From positions 4,962,001 through 5,026,000 of the forward strand of contig CM042551.1 of NCBI GenBank assembly GCA_023630585.1: 64,000 bases of DNA, written 5' to 3'. The notes beneath the pieces are model-generated. The model was given only the letters and a program-made list of their open reading frames with translations. It did no database searches and had not been told where the DNA came from. Position 1 is the stretch's first letter. The number at the start of each line of letters is the position of its first letter. Shown here one piece after another: positions 47,440 through 60,656 of this stretch. This DNA comes from Cranoglanis bouderius (lineage: Eukaryota > Chordata > Actinopteri > Siluriformes > Cranoglanididae). The position numbers and the translations under genes are program-made.

Positions 47440-50400
47440 CTACAGAAAAACAAACAAACAAACAAACAAACAAAAAAACGGGAAGTTGTGTTAATTAAAA
47501 TCTGATAATTACAACTACAACCCCTATTAGATGTTTATTTCAATGCTTTCCATTTTCTCATTCGCATAACACTGCAATAGTCTTTTTTATTTTTCATTTT
47601 TAAACAGTTTCTTGTAGTTTCTTGTTACATTGGATTATATTTGACCACAAGGGGAAAAAACTTCAGTCTGCTTTTTCTAGCCCTGATTTCTAGCTTAAAA
47701 ACGGCAAGCACTTGTGTTTAAAGGAGTCATATTATGCTTTTTAATGTTTTCCTTCTCCTTTAGTGTGTTATGTATCTGTTTGTCCATGTCTAAGATCTGC
47801 AAAGTTAAAAAGCTCATAGTCTCCTCCAAAGGGATTTATTCTATCTATCAGAGAACACTGCTCCAGACCTGCCCAAAGCGCCTCCTTCGAAGTCCAGATA
47901 TTACTTCAGCAAACGTCTACGTCACTGTTTGCAATATTAGCATAATCCCGCCCAAAGGCCTTCCGAAAACGGACGAAATTAGGAATCGGTGGTTACTGCT
48001 TATTTATAACGCTGTTCCTGAGCAGTACAACCCCAAACTTGTGTTTTGTGTGCTTGTGCACAGCGCATTTTACGGAGGACACCTTCCTGAACCTGGGCGA
48101 GTACAAGGCAGGCTACACACAAAGGCTACTCCTGAAAAAGTGGGGCGATTCCCACTTTGCTCGGACAATCTTGCGCTTCCGAATCAGAACCTGTAAGATT
48201 GTTACCTGTTTGATTATTTTATGACGTATCTGCTATCGACTGTTCAAATGCGGAGTTTTGTGTTGTGGCCCAGGGCTCAGTTGTAGACCTCTGCTAACGT
48301 GCTAGCTAAGGTTTGCTAAGTTGCCTCAGTTTTTTAAGTGTTTGTTTGTATGTTGGTGGTCTGACAGAGATGTTGATTGTAGCTGCTGTTATGATTCTAT
48401 CTTGAAACGGTTTATATCAATCGAATCACAAGAATCTTAGCTTTCCAAAGTTATATCGCATGAGTACCTACGTACACACAGCAGCTGTGTACATAGCATA
48501 GTTTTGCTATTTAACAATGCGACGGCGGGCCGGTGTTCTGTCGATTCATGCTACCCATCGAGATGTGCTACTCAGTGGTTCTGCGTATGTGCATGTACCC
48601 ACATTTTTTTCTGCATTACCACAGCCATAAATCTATGCAGCCTTGCGGTCTAGACTTCGGCTGATGGTGAGCAATATCTTAAATCCTTTTTTTCAGATGT
48701 GTTATATCAATAATATATTTATGATGGGTTAGGGTTAGAGTTAGGGTTAGGGTCAGGGTTATGGTTATATAAAATGTAATAGGGTAGCGTGAATCGATAG
48801 ACTCTGCTATCGACATGAGCTATGGTGGCAAAATCTGACAAGGTAGCACAAATCAGCAGAACACCGGCGGAATTTACATGGTATCTGAAAGGTAAGAGAG
48901 TTACAAAGTAAAAACTTACCACTGTGAAACATTCTGCTCAAGTTGTGTTTGCAAAGTTGGTTCTGCTTGATCATCCGCATTTTCTGAATATGACTCTGTC
49001 TCGAACTGATACGGTAAAACCGATGACATGTTGCTTAGGAGCTTAGAATTGCTTTAGAAGCCTTGGAGGCTGAAGCTAACCCAAAGGGTTGGCTTCAGCC
49101 TCCAAGCATTTCCGACACACGCTTGAGGTTTTTGGCCAATCACAACGCAACGGGTTAGCTGGCCAATCAGAGCACTCTGGGCTTTTAGGAAGGAGGGGCT
49201 CGGTCGGAGCGTTTCAGGCAGCCTGGAAATAGAGGTACTGCAATAATGTACAGTATGTGACAAGTAATGTGTTTTTTGAAAATTAAAGCAGGTTATTCTA
49301 TTACACCCAACAAACAAAATAACGAACTTTTAAAAATGTTTAAAAAGCAAAATATGACCCCTTTAAAGGTAGTGGTCTAGATGCTGTTCATCTCATGTTC
49401 TCACATTTAGGGATGCTTATAGGGCACTGCATCTTGTTTTCTCCACTGGGAGGACAGCCATTAGGGCATGTCATCATGTTTCTTCACATGTAGGGGAACC
49501 CTACAGGGCACCCTAGAGGACACTTAATCATCTTTTCTCAGACATGGGACACCCTAGAGGGCACTTGATCATTAGGGATAAAGTCATGCATTTAAAATCT
49601 ATATCCTGAATTTATATATTTCTGTAAAGCTGCTTTGGGACAATGTCCATTGTTAAAAGCGCTATACAAATAAAACTGAATTGAATTGAACTTCATTATG
49701 GTTTCTCGAACATGGGGCACCCTAAAGGGCATTTCATCATGGTTTCTCGGACACCCTAGAGGGCACTTTATTATGTTTTCTCAGACATGGGGCACTCTAG
49801 AGGGCCCTTCATCAAGGTTTCTCGGACATGGGGCACTCTAGAGGGCACTTCATCATACTTTTTTGGATGTAGGGGCACTCTAGAGGGCACTTCATCATGT
49901 TTTCTCAGACATGGGGCACCCTAGAGGGCACTTCATCAAGGTTTCTCGGACATGGGGCACACTAGAGGACACTTCATCATGTTTTGTCAGACATGGGGCA
50001 CCCTAGAGGGTACTTTATCATGGTTTCTCGGACATAGGGGCACCCTAGAGGGCACTTCATTATGGTTTCTCAGACATGGGACATGATAGAGGGCACTTCA
50101 TCATGGTTTCTCGAATTTAGGGGCACCCTATAGGGCACTTCATCATGGTTTCCCAGACTTGGGGCACCCTAGAGGGCACTTCATCATGATTTCTCAGACA
50201 TACTGGTACCCTAGAGGGCATTTAATCACATTTTCTCAATTGTAAGAGTACCCAAAGGGCATTAATCATGGCTTTTATCTACTGTAGTGTTACCCTAGAG
50301 GACCCCTGGGTCCACCAGTGCTGAAAAATGCTAGTATCTCAAAAATAAACTGTTACTGTACAAAGTGTAAACTAGTAAAAAAGTGTACCTAAAACTTACT

Positions 50401-53400
50401 TTGCTCCAAGGGTATGTTAGTACTCTTATAAAAAACTAAGATGAATGTTGTTGTACTTAAATTATATATTTTTTTATATTAAAAAATGTCAACACTACAA
50501 AACATAAAAATGAACACTGGAAATACAGCCATGGCCAAAGTTTTGGGAATGACACAAATATTAATTTTTACAAATTCTGCTGCCTCAGTTTTTATGATGG
50601 AAATTTGCATATACTCCAGAATGTTATGAAGAGTGATCAGATGAATTGCAATTAATTTCAAAGTCCCTTTTTGCCATGAAATGAACTTAATCCCAAAAAA
50701 ACATGTCCACTGCATTTCAGCCCTTCCACAAAAGGACCAGCTGACATCATGTCAGTGATTCTCTGGTTAACACAGGTGAGAGTGTTAACGAGGACAAGGC
50801 TGGAGATCACTCTGTCATGCTGATTGAGTTAGAATAACAGACTGGAAGCTTTAAAAGGAGGGTGGTGCTTGAAATTATTGTTCTTCCTCTGTTAACTATG
50901 GTTACCGGCAAGGAAACACGTGCAGCCATCATTGCTTTGCACAAAAAGGGATTCACAGGCAAGGATATTGCACCTAAATCAACCATTTATCGGATCATGA
51001 AAACCTTCAAGGAGAGAGGTTCAACTGTTGTGAAGAAGGCTTCAGGGCACCTGAGAAAGTCCAGCAAGCGCCAGGACCGTCTCCTAAAGTTGATTCAGAT
51101 GCAGGATCGGGGCACCACCAGTGCAGAGCTTGCTCAGGAATGGCAGCAGGCAGGTGTGAGTGCGTCTGCACGCACAGTAAGGCGAAGACTTTTGGAGGAT
51201 GGCCTGGTGTCAAGAAGGGCAGCAAAGAAGCCACTTCTCTCCAGGAAAAACATCAGGGACAGACAGCTATTCTGCAAAAAGTACAGGGATTGGACTGCTG
51301 AGGACTGGGGTAATGTCATTTTCTCTGATGAATCCCCTTTCCGATTGTTTGGGGCATCTGGAAAAAAGCTTGTCCGGAAAAGAAAAGGTGAGCGCTACCA
51401 TCAGTCCTGTGTCATGCCAACAGTAAAGCATCCTGAGACCACTCATGTGTGGGGTTGCTTCTCAGCCAAGGGAGTGGGCTCACTCACAATTTTGCCTAAG
51501 AACACAGCCATGAATAAAGAATGGTACAAAAACATCCTCAGAGAGCAACTTCTCCCAACCATCCAAGAACAGTTTGGTGACGTAATTGTCAATAAAAGCC
51601 ATTGACACTTATGAAATGCTTGTGATTATACTTCAGTAACAGTAACATCTGACAAAAAGATCTAAAACACTGAAGCAGTAGACTTTGTGAAAATTAATAT
51701 TTGTGTCATTCTCAAAACTTTTGGCCACGGCTGTACATGCCTAAACCCTCTGTGAAATATTTAGTAATATTAAACAATTGAAATAACATAATATAATATA
51801 ATATAATATAATATAATATAATATAATATAATATAATATAATATAACAATTTGATTCAATATTATGTTTCATCAGTAGAAACAGAAAAACAGAAAGCAGG
51901 CTTGAAAAAAATAAATTTAATCTAATCTAGTCAGAAGGTAACTAGAGAGTCTTCTCCAAAATGTGTTTAAACCTGTTTCTTTTATGGAGATTAATTAGTG
52001 GTTTATGTTTTGGCAATGAATAACAAACACTCCAGACCACACCAGGGGGTCTCAGCTTACTTTCGCTATGTCGTCTGGCGTCTGCCCCATTGCCTCGAAG
52101 ATATCGATGGAGGACGGCATGTACACGTCCTTGAAGTATCTCACTGTGTCTGCGTCTGCTCCCGGAAACTCCATCTTGGCCACTTCTTCCATCATCTTCG
52201 CCTCAAACTCAGTGTGCACGGGCCCAGGCTCGATCAGAGACAACCTGTGGGTAGAGAAGACAGGGAAGAGTGGTGTTCTCACTTTATCACTTTATCTAAT
52301 GCATTTAGATCTTATGTAGCAGTGTAAGGAGCCAGTATACAGACTTGACATTAAACTTGAGCAGCTGGACTGCCAAGCTTTCACAGAAACCCTCGATGGC
52401 AAACTTGGAGGCCGTGTAGACGTCATTAAACACTACGCCTGTGCAGACGGACACAAACATATGTTCTAAAATATTAAAAGTTCAAGGTTCCATCATAGGA
52501 AGTCTATAAAGTCTGGGAAAATGCTTTGAGACTAGAGATGGCACCGATCCAATGCCTAGGGTCTGATACCTGTCTGATACCAGCAAAAAATGGTGGACCA
52601 GATATCAGAGAAAATAGAACGGATTTGATCCAAAAATATTTGAAATGTTTACATACAGTATAAAGAGACTTAACTGTACTTAACTGTATGTTAGGATTCA
52701 TTTTGCTGCCATTTCGTATAAGTCGTGTTTCTAGCTATGTATTTTTTCATGTATTTTTAAGTGCTTCTGTTTAAAAATCATTTTATTAGTTTTTAAAGAA
52801 AACAATGATCAAATGGGTATCGATATTCAAGATTTCAGTATCAGTACCCAAAAAGAAAAGGTGGTACCATGCCATATCTCTAATTGAGACGATCTGTAGT
52901 TTTGAACATCACCCAATTTACCCTGCATGCCCATGACGCTGCTCATGACGATGATGTGCCCTGCTCTGCGTCTCTTCATGTCAGGCATGACCTCTTTAAT
53001 CATGCGCACGGTGCCAAAAAAGTTGGTCTCGAACACCGTCTTCATCTGGTCCAGGCTGATGCTCTCCACGGGGCCGAGCAGCCCCACGCCTGCATTGTTT
53101 ACTGCAGGGAGAGATGGAGAGGATGGATGGCACTGTGACTGATTACCAATACTGGGTCAAGGTCAGTGTCTGCATGCCTGTGTGCTAAAGTTAATGTGTA
53201 AAGGAGACACAGGCTTCCATTATGGTCTCTGCAGTGCAGAGCCAGTGACATGCAGTCAATAGCTGACGCCAGTCATTACAGGTGAGACTTACTGAGGATG
53301 TCGATGTGTCGGTCTTTAACCCCATTGAGGCACTGCCTAACTGAGTCATCACTGCACACATCCAGAGCTTGCAGTGTCAGAGTGTTTCCAAAAGCGTCTC

Positions 53401-53461
53401 CTGCTGCCTGCACCAACTTATCCTTCTTCTTCAGGTCCCGCATCGTGGCAATCACTTAAAG

Positions 53462-53516
<55 letters not shown>

Positions 53517-56500
53517 CAGTGGATGACCAAATTACATTTTGGCATGGACATATGTATTGACATTCAGAGTACAGCGACTTCAGCCCAAAAGTTATGTCAA
53601 TATTTACATAGTGAAAGTTCCTTGTATTCATTCTCAGGTTACACACATGCATGCTCATGCCTCCCACATTTCTCTTGTGTAGAAAAGTCAGGCCGTCTAC
53701 TCAAAAGCGTCTAGACCACCACCCTTAAACACAAGCATTTGCCTTTAAGCTAGAAAAAAAATACATCAGGGATAGAAAATGCAGACTGAAGACGGGAATA
53801 GTATTTTCTGAAAAATAACGGGGGGGAAAAATACACATATGCAAAAAGACTATGACAAGCAATAAAATAAACATCTAAAAGCAGTCTTGCCGATAAATAT
53901 TGCTAATAAATTGCTGCATGCATCGTCCTAGTTGTAATTATCACATCATTATTCAGCAGCTTATATAAAATAACACTTGCTCCAGCATATCTTATTATTT
54001 TGCATTTTATTCATTTTATAAATGCTTTTAATTACTATTTTGAGATGCTGAGTTAATAAGATAATGACAGTGTTTTGGTTAATTCAGTGTGCTTCTCCTG
54101 TAACAAAAACATGCTTGTGGTTTGAAGGATAAACTGACTTATCTGCTACACTTACAGCTCACTTCATAATCTGACCCATAATAATAATGTCCCATAAATA
54201 GTTCAGTCCTCGTCATAAACAATGTCTCTGATTAAGATCACTGTGCGCATGTAACTCAAATCTGAATACGGCCATTAGACATTACACAAAACACTGTGTT
54301 TATGCAGCAAACTGTTCTCAGTAGGCCCTTTGTATCTGTTTATTTCTCTCTCTCTCTCTCTCTCTCTCTCCCACACACAAACACGCATACTTTGTTTAGT
54401 GCACACCAGTGCTAATTACATTAGGGCTGGAAGATAAACAGTGGATAAGACCTGAGCTGATCCCCTACTGCACTTTGAACCTTTAAACATTAACCTAAAT
54501 CACACTGCCTCGGATCTTTATCTGATATCACATGATGGGTTATGTGATTGATAATAAACAGCTTCGCATTATTTCACTTGGACCCTATATGTGTTTGGGT
54601 GTAGTTTCTCTGCATGTTCTTTCCGTGTCCCTGTGGGTTCCCTCTGGGTTCTCTTGGTTTCCTCGAACTGTCCAAAAACATGCCTTTAGGTGGATTAATT
54701 CAATTCAGTTTTATTTATATGGCACTTTTAACAATAGTCAGTGTCACAAAGCAGCTTTACAGAAATTCGGATATCCAAGGCAGAGGCACACTGCACACAC
54801 ACTGAATGAGACCAGACCACTGAGGTCTGAGGTCTTATCAAAATATATATTTCTTGTTTTAAACTTCCATAGTGTAAAAAGTGCAAAAATCAGTGAAATA
54901 AAGATATAAAATTTCAGTTTATCCCTAATGAGCAAGCTAGAGTCGATAGTGGCAAGGAAAATCTCCCTGACATGAAAGAAACCTTGACAGGAACCGGACT
55001 CAAAAGGGAACTATCCTCATCTGGGTAAGACTGGATAGTGAGATTATAAATAATTTCTGTTCTATAACTGTATACTATAGAGTCAAGCAGTGCTCTGTGT
55101 GTTAAATGGAACTTGAGTTTGAGCATCATTAGAGTTTTAACTTTAAGTCTATCATATCAAATTGAAGTTATCAACTGTTCAGTGATTGAGACTTGAGAAA
55201 CTTGAGTGCAGTTAAGGTCAGGCGATCAACACACAACGTGAACCAAGCAAGACTATGGGCATAACCAGAAAACAAGAACAGGGATCAAAACCAGAAAGAC
55301 AATGTAGCAATATACAATGGCTTGGTAACGACTGGAACATAAAGAGCTCAGAGCGTATACTCAGAGCGAAGTGAATGTGCAGTGAGGGCATTTAAATACT
55401 GTGTGAGTGATTGAGTCCAGGTGAGTGCAGGACAGGTCAGTAGTCGGGTGAACATGAACGTAAGAGTGTCTGTGAAGGCTGTGAGTTGTAGCCTGTGGCG
55501 GCCATGTTTGTAGGCCATGCCGATTACGATATTTACATGACAAAATGTCACATTAAACAGCGCTTTTTTTGGAAAAGGTTTGCTTTTTGGAACCCGAAAT
55601 GTTTACATATTGAGACTTGATTGTATTTTTGCTAGGATTTTATTATATTATAAGTTAAGTTAATTTTGTTTGAAAGGGTTTAACTGAATTTTAAAAAAGT
55701 ATGTACGTGTATTGTTTCCTGTATTTGTAAGTGTAGTGTTTCAATTAAAAAAAAAAAAAAACATTTTAAAGCTTAGTAGTAGTTGAAACACTCAGTGTTT
55801 CATTATCGGTATTGTTATCGGAATACAACAAGTGGTATTGTGCCATCTTTAATTACTATAAATCAAATAGAGTATAGATATATATAATATTATAGAGCCT
55901 GTTTCAGATGCTTTTATTACTTCAAGCTTTAAACTTTCTTATTCTATTGGCATCCCGCCTCCGCCCTGCATGTTCTACCTGTGCTTTGGGGGTTTCCTCA
56001 GGGTACTCCAGTTTTCTCCCCCAAGCCAAAGACCTGCAATGTAGGCTGATTGACATTTCCAAATTGTCCGTAGTGTGTGAGTGTGTGTGCGGGGTGCGTG
56101 TCCAGGGTGTCCCTCGCCTTATGCCCCGAGTTCCCTGAGACAGACTCCAGGCTCCCCATGACCCTGTGTAGGATAAACGGTGTAGGGAAAATGTATGGAT
56201 GGAATAATGGATTCTATTGGCAGATAATTTTGCTAAAAATTCAAAACTAAAAAAATTCTACCAATAGAACAAGACTTTTTCAAAGATTGAAAAATGTCTA
56301 GAAATGGGTTTGATAATCGTATATATTTGGTTTACTGTAATCTTAACATAATAACAGGAAATACTAGACAAATGTAACTATGTTCAAGATGTTTTTACTT
56401 GCTAAGATGTCTTTTTTTTTGCAGTGCTTTGTGTGTTCATAAGGTCCGACTGGTGCCAACAATCCCAGCCACACTGTAACCAACAGTCACTGACAGAACA

Positions 56501-59500
56501 ATAACAACATTGCTCAAGTAGTCCTGGGATTTGAGCTCACAGCCTTTGGATCATTAGTGCAGAACCTTATGTGCTGAGCTACCTCTGCCTTGTTTACTGC
56601 AGGTGGGATTAAGCGGTTAAGCAGCTTTCTTCTTCTTCAAACTGCTGAATCCATTCTGGTTTACTTTCTGTGCATCACTGCAAGCATCTTATCTAACCTT
56701 TCAATACATAAAACTGAACACTGTGAGTGTAGTGCTGGCCAGTGCGAGTCACATCATACTCTTGTAATGTCTGACGGTATCAAACTGATTTCTGAATCAA
56801 CCTGGGCTTAGCACAGAAGTTTCTTTTTTTCTTTTGAGCTGTAAATCCCTATCTGTTTAATGAACACTCTGGCCCCAGTTTGACCAGATACCTTTGGAAT
56901 GCTAACGACCAACCTTCCCCCCTTCGTACACACACACACACAAGCTTACCTTACACACACAATGGAAAAATCTCTCTCGAATGTAACGTGTAATTATATG
57001 TAATTATTCGATGCCTAAATAGTGTGATGTTATCTTGTTTACATATATTGTGTGTTTATGTGACCTAACCTTAATGATTTTAGATAGTCTTAACTTAGGA
57101 TATTATTTTAAATGTCTGTAACCATGTTTTACTTGTAATATTCGTTCCAAGTCCATCGAATTTGGTATGTGGTTAATCGTCTTGCGATACCCTGATTGAT
57201 TATGCATATCATATTGCAATGGGATACATTATTTCATGCTTTCTCTTAATTCCATATATAATACGGTGTAAACCGGCTCCTCCCTGGACATGCAAATTCG
57301 GGTCTGAGACCAGACAAAGAGCGTTCATCCTGCCAACAAATCTAACTTCCTGATTGGCCCATAGCCCAAAGAGGCATGTGTGTTGGTGTTGTCTTTAAAA
57401 CAACACCACACTTTGAAGCTCTACTCTCTGCAGTCGTCTCTTCAGTCTCTCTTCACTCACTTCAACTTGACACTCTTCCGGTTTCTCTCCCCCGGTGCCA
57501 CGTGCCCCGGGAAGAGGAAGCCAGGATCTCTCTCTCCCGGACAAAAGATGCAACCGCCTCACGGCCGATGCCTTTTCAAACGGCACGACGAACCAGCGAA
57601 CTCTACACGACCTCGCACGAACTTTCAAACCAAAGCCATGCAAGTATAGTTAATGGGTCTATATCTGCGTTTAAGATTGCACCCATTTACAGGAGATTTA
57701 AGTTCGTTGCTGGTTTTGAAAAAGGCTAATTAGTTGTGTTTTTGTCTGCCATTCCCTTTTATTTCCTTACTTTCTCTCTATACCTTTTCTTTCCTTGTAT
57801 ATAGATGTACATATGTGTGTTTTGCTTAGAGTTAGTCGTGTGTATCCATAGTTACATCTAGTTATTAAAATCTATTATCCCACGCTTGATTTTCTATGTT
57901 TTTGTTCACATGATAGAGTCCCTTCTTCACTGCATAAGATCTCGCTTACCCACTCTAATTTTTAATAACAACTTCATTGGTTAATCCTTCCTGGCCAGAA
58001 GGATAAACTCCCTCTTTAGAGTTCATAATTCTAAACTAGACTACACCTAATCCTAAAAGCTGATCTAGACCACATACATAGTCATAATTAATTATAATCC
58101 ATTGTAGTTACTTATCTATATGTATATGTGCACATACACGAATTCCCTTTCATGGCTGATGTATATTTATAACTGGTCACAACACGTGTTGATTAGATAT
58201 AGAGATATATTTCACGCCATTCGAGCTAATTCCTTACATAAATTGGAGAATACATTTAAACGTGTTAAACATCTTTTAATTCGTTACATAAATTGTAACT
58301 GGTGGAGAATATTTTTAAATGTTGCAGATTCATCCGATTTACTACACATTCTGGTAGATAATGCGGGCACGCTTTAAAACTCGTCTCCTTTAAAAAGGTG
58401 CTTCGAATCCAAGCGTGCGCTTCTGTTTCATTTTCCATGTTTAAAGTTGATCCATTACATTATTCTGGTGGAAAAGAATAATGCTAGTAATGATTGATTC
58501 GTTACACTCTCTTCTTCTGAACGACCGTGAATGCGAATCAATCAGTATCGCGTTCATCATGAAAGCATCTGAACAGACGTGAGAGTGCATTAAACCCAGA
58601 GTGAACAAACCAGGCAAAGCTTTAACACGCCGCAGTGAACAACCATGCCATTATCTGAGCTGTTATTGTGAAATAAGACTTAAGACGGATTAAATGTTGC
58701 TGAATGCGGTCTCGCAGGGATTTTTTGGTTTTGTTGTATTCTGTTTAATTCCCTTCAGCTTGCACAGATTGTCTCCTGCATTTCACTGTGAAATGGGTGA
58801 AAGTGCATTTAGGAGTTATTTTGTCTACGTTCAAGGCTACAGTTACAGTGCGTGGTTGGTTAAGCTTTGAACTTTTTGTGTTGGTCGAACTTTTCCAGTG
58901 TTTGTTTGGGTACAAATGGACAGACATTAACACCATAGCTTGCACTTTAACCTCGTAAGAATTTGTTTAGACTTGGAAATGATTATTCAAAATTGTAAGA
59001 CTTTAGCTGTTGAGGTTCGGCCCAATGAAGATTTTTCCCCCCCAATAACAACACATCGCTTAGTGTTTTATTCCCCTTATTCCACAGCATTTGGCCAAAT
59101 CTGTTAATCAGAAAATGAAGAAACTAAATCAACACATAGACCAGTCAGAATCAAGAATTCAACAGCGCTGTAGAATTAAAAACAAACAAACTACGAAACA
59201 CTTTACGAGTCCATGTAACCCTCTAGGTATTAATTCAGCCATTTGGTAGTTAAATTTGACCTTGTAATTTGATGCAGTAGGAATTAATTCAACACTTCAA
59301 CACTAGAAAAGTTCATTTAAACCTGCAGGTGATAAATGAACACTATAAATGTTAATTCAATCCCATATTTGTTAATTCAACACTTTAAACTCAACACTGT
59401 AAACCATGCAGATGATACACTATAAACTTTAACCACAAGTGTTCATTCAGTCCTGTAAGTGTTAATTCAATCTGTACAAATCGTATTCATTCAACACATT

Positions 59501-60620
59501 AAGGGTTAATTCAGCTCAGTAACTGTTAGATCATTCGATCCATTAAGCGTTACAAGTCTGGAGGCAGGCTACTAATTAAACCCTATAGGTGTTCATTTAA
59601 CACTGTAAAAGTTAGTTCATGCATTTACAGCATATGTTAATTAAACACTCAAGGTGTTAATTCAACCTTTTGGCTGCTAATTCAACTTGGTAATATGTTC
59701 AACATGGTAACATGGCAATGGTGTTAATAAAATCCTGTAATAATTTATTCAACCATGCAGGTGCTGATTTAACTCTGTAAACATTAATTTGACAGCTTAG
59801 GTGTTAATTAAATCCTGCATGTATTTATTCAATGCTGTAAGAGTTAATATGACTTTGCATGTGTTAAACACGTTGGGGTTAATTAAACCCCTTCATTGCT
59901 AATTCAACATTGTAAAAGTTAATCCTATCTTATAGGTGTTAATTCACCAGGGTTAATCTAGACCTTTAGATGTTAATTTAACCCTGCATATGTCAATTGA
60001 ACAGTCTATGAGTTCATTCAAACCTGCAGGTGTTAAAGTTAGTTAGTTAGTTTAACTTTATTGTCCATTCTGTTTGTCACAGAACGGAAATTTGTCTTTG
60101 ACACTGGTATCATACATATATCCATAAATACATCCACATAGATGCTTACACATTGAAAGTAGCTATGCAGATATTAGTTTATCTATGCACGTAGGTGTAC
60201 ACTGAACAGTTTAAAAGAGTTAACTCTGAAGATGTTCATTAAATTATGTAGGTGTTAGAATTAACTGCGAATTGAACACTTTAAGAGCATTAATTTATCT
60301 ATGTAGGTGTTAACTGAACTAACTATGTTGAACTCTTGAAATGTTAATTCAACCCTTATGTGTTAAAATGAACTACGTAAGTGTTAATGCTTTGAGGGTT
60401 AATTGAACCCTTTAGGTGTTAAATTGGCACTGTAACTCTGAATTCAACCTTTTAGGAGTTAATTAAACACTGCACATGTTTATTCGATACTACAAGAGTT
60501 CATTAGACATGGCAGGTGTTAATTTAACCATGTCTATGTGCTGTTTTAACCATTTAAGTGTTGATTAAACTCTGAGGAGTGCGCTGTATGAGGTAGTGCT
60601 CCAGATGAAGACTTCAGAGT

Positions 60621-60656
<36 letters not shown>

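Larger units (their letters stand above)
47722..49362 (+). mobile_element. TTAA-flanked DNA transposon remnant (Kolobok-like) in rdh8 intron 5
   Basis: 1,641 bp flanked by TTAA on both sides (47718-47721 and 49363-49366). The ends are imperfect inverted repeats of about 30 bp: AGGAGTCATATTATGC on the left, and AGGGGTCATATTTTGC reading in from the right. The uninterrupted flank exists as a repeat copy at 53701-53880 (reverse strand), which acts as an empty site. The element carries a decayed THAP-like segment near 47960-48150. TTAA targets plus a THAP-type domain suggest Kolobok; piggyBac also uses TTAA but lacks THAP. It also holds a TTAGGG-like tract (48726-48765) and a palindrome (49061-49106). 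Confidence 0.75.

Noticed and set aside
47714..48196. 160-codon open frame as a host THAP-domain gene
   Set aside because: The frame is broken within the domain and sits wholly inside a TTAA-flanked transposon.
49385..50310. Regular ~42-bp repeats as a CRISPR-like or coding repeat
   Set aside because: Repeats follow directly on each other without unique spacers and contain frame-breaking indels; it is an intronic minisatellite.
57376..57729. 117-codon open frame that looks protein-like
   Set aside because: It lies in an LTR-like repeat block, opposite to rdh8 within its intron, with no recognisable domain. Similar conceptual proteins in fish appear to be repeat-derived, as far as I recall.
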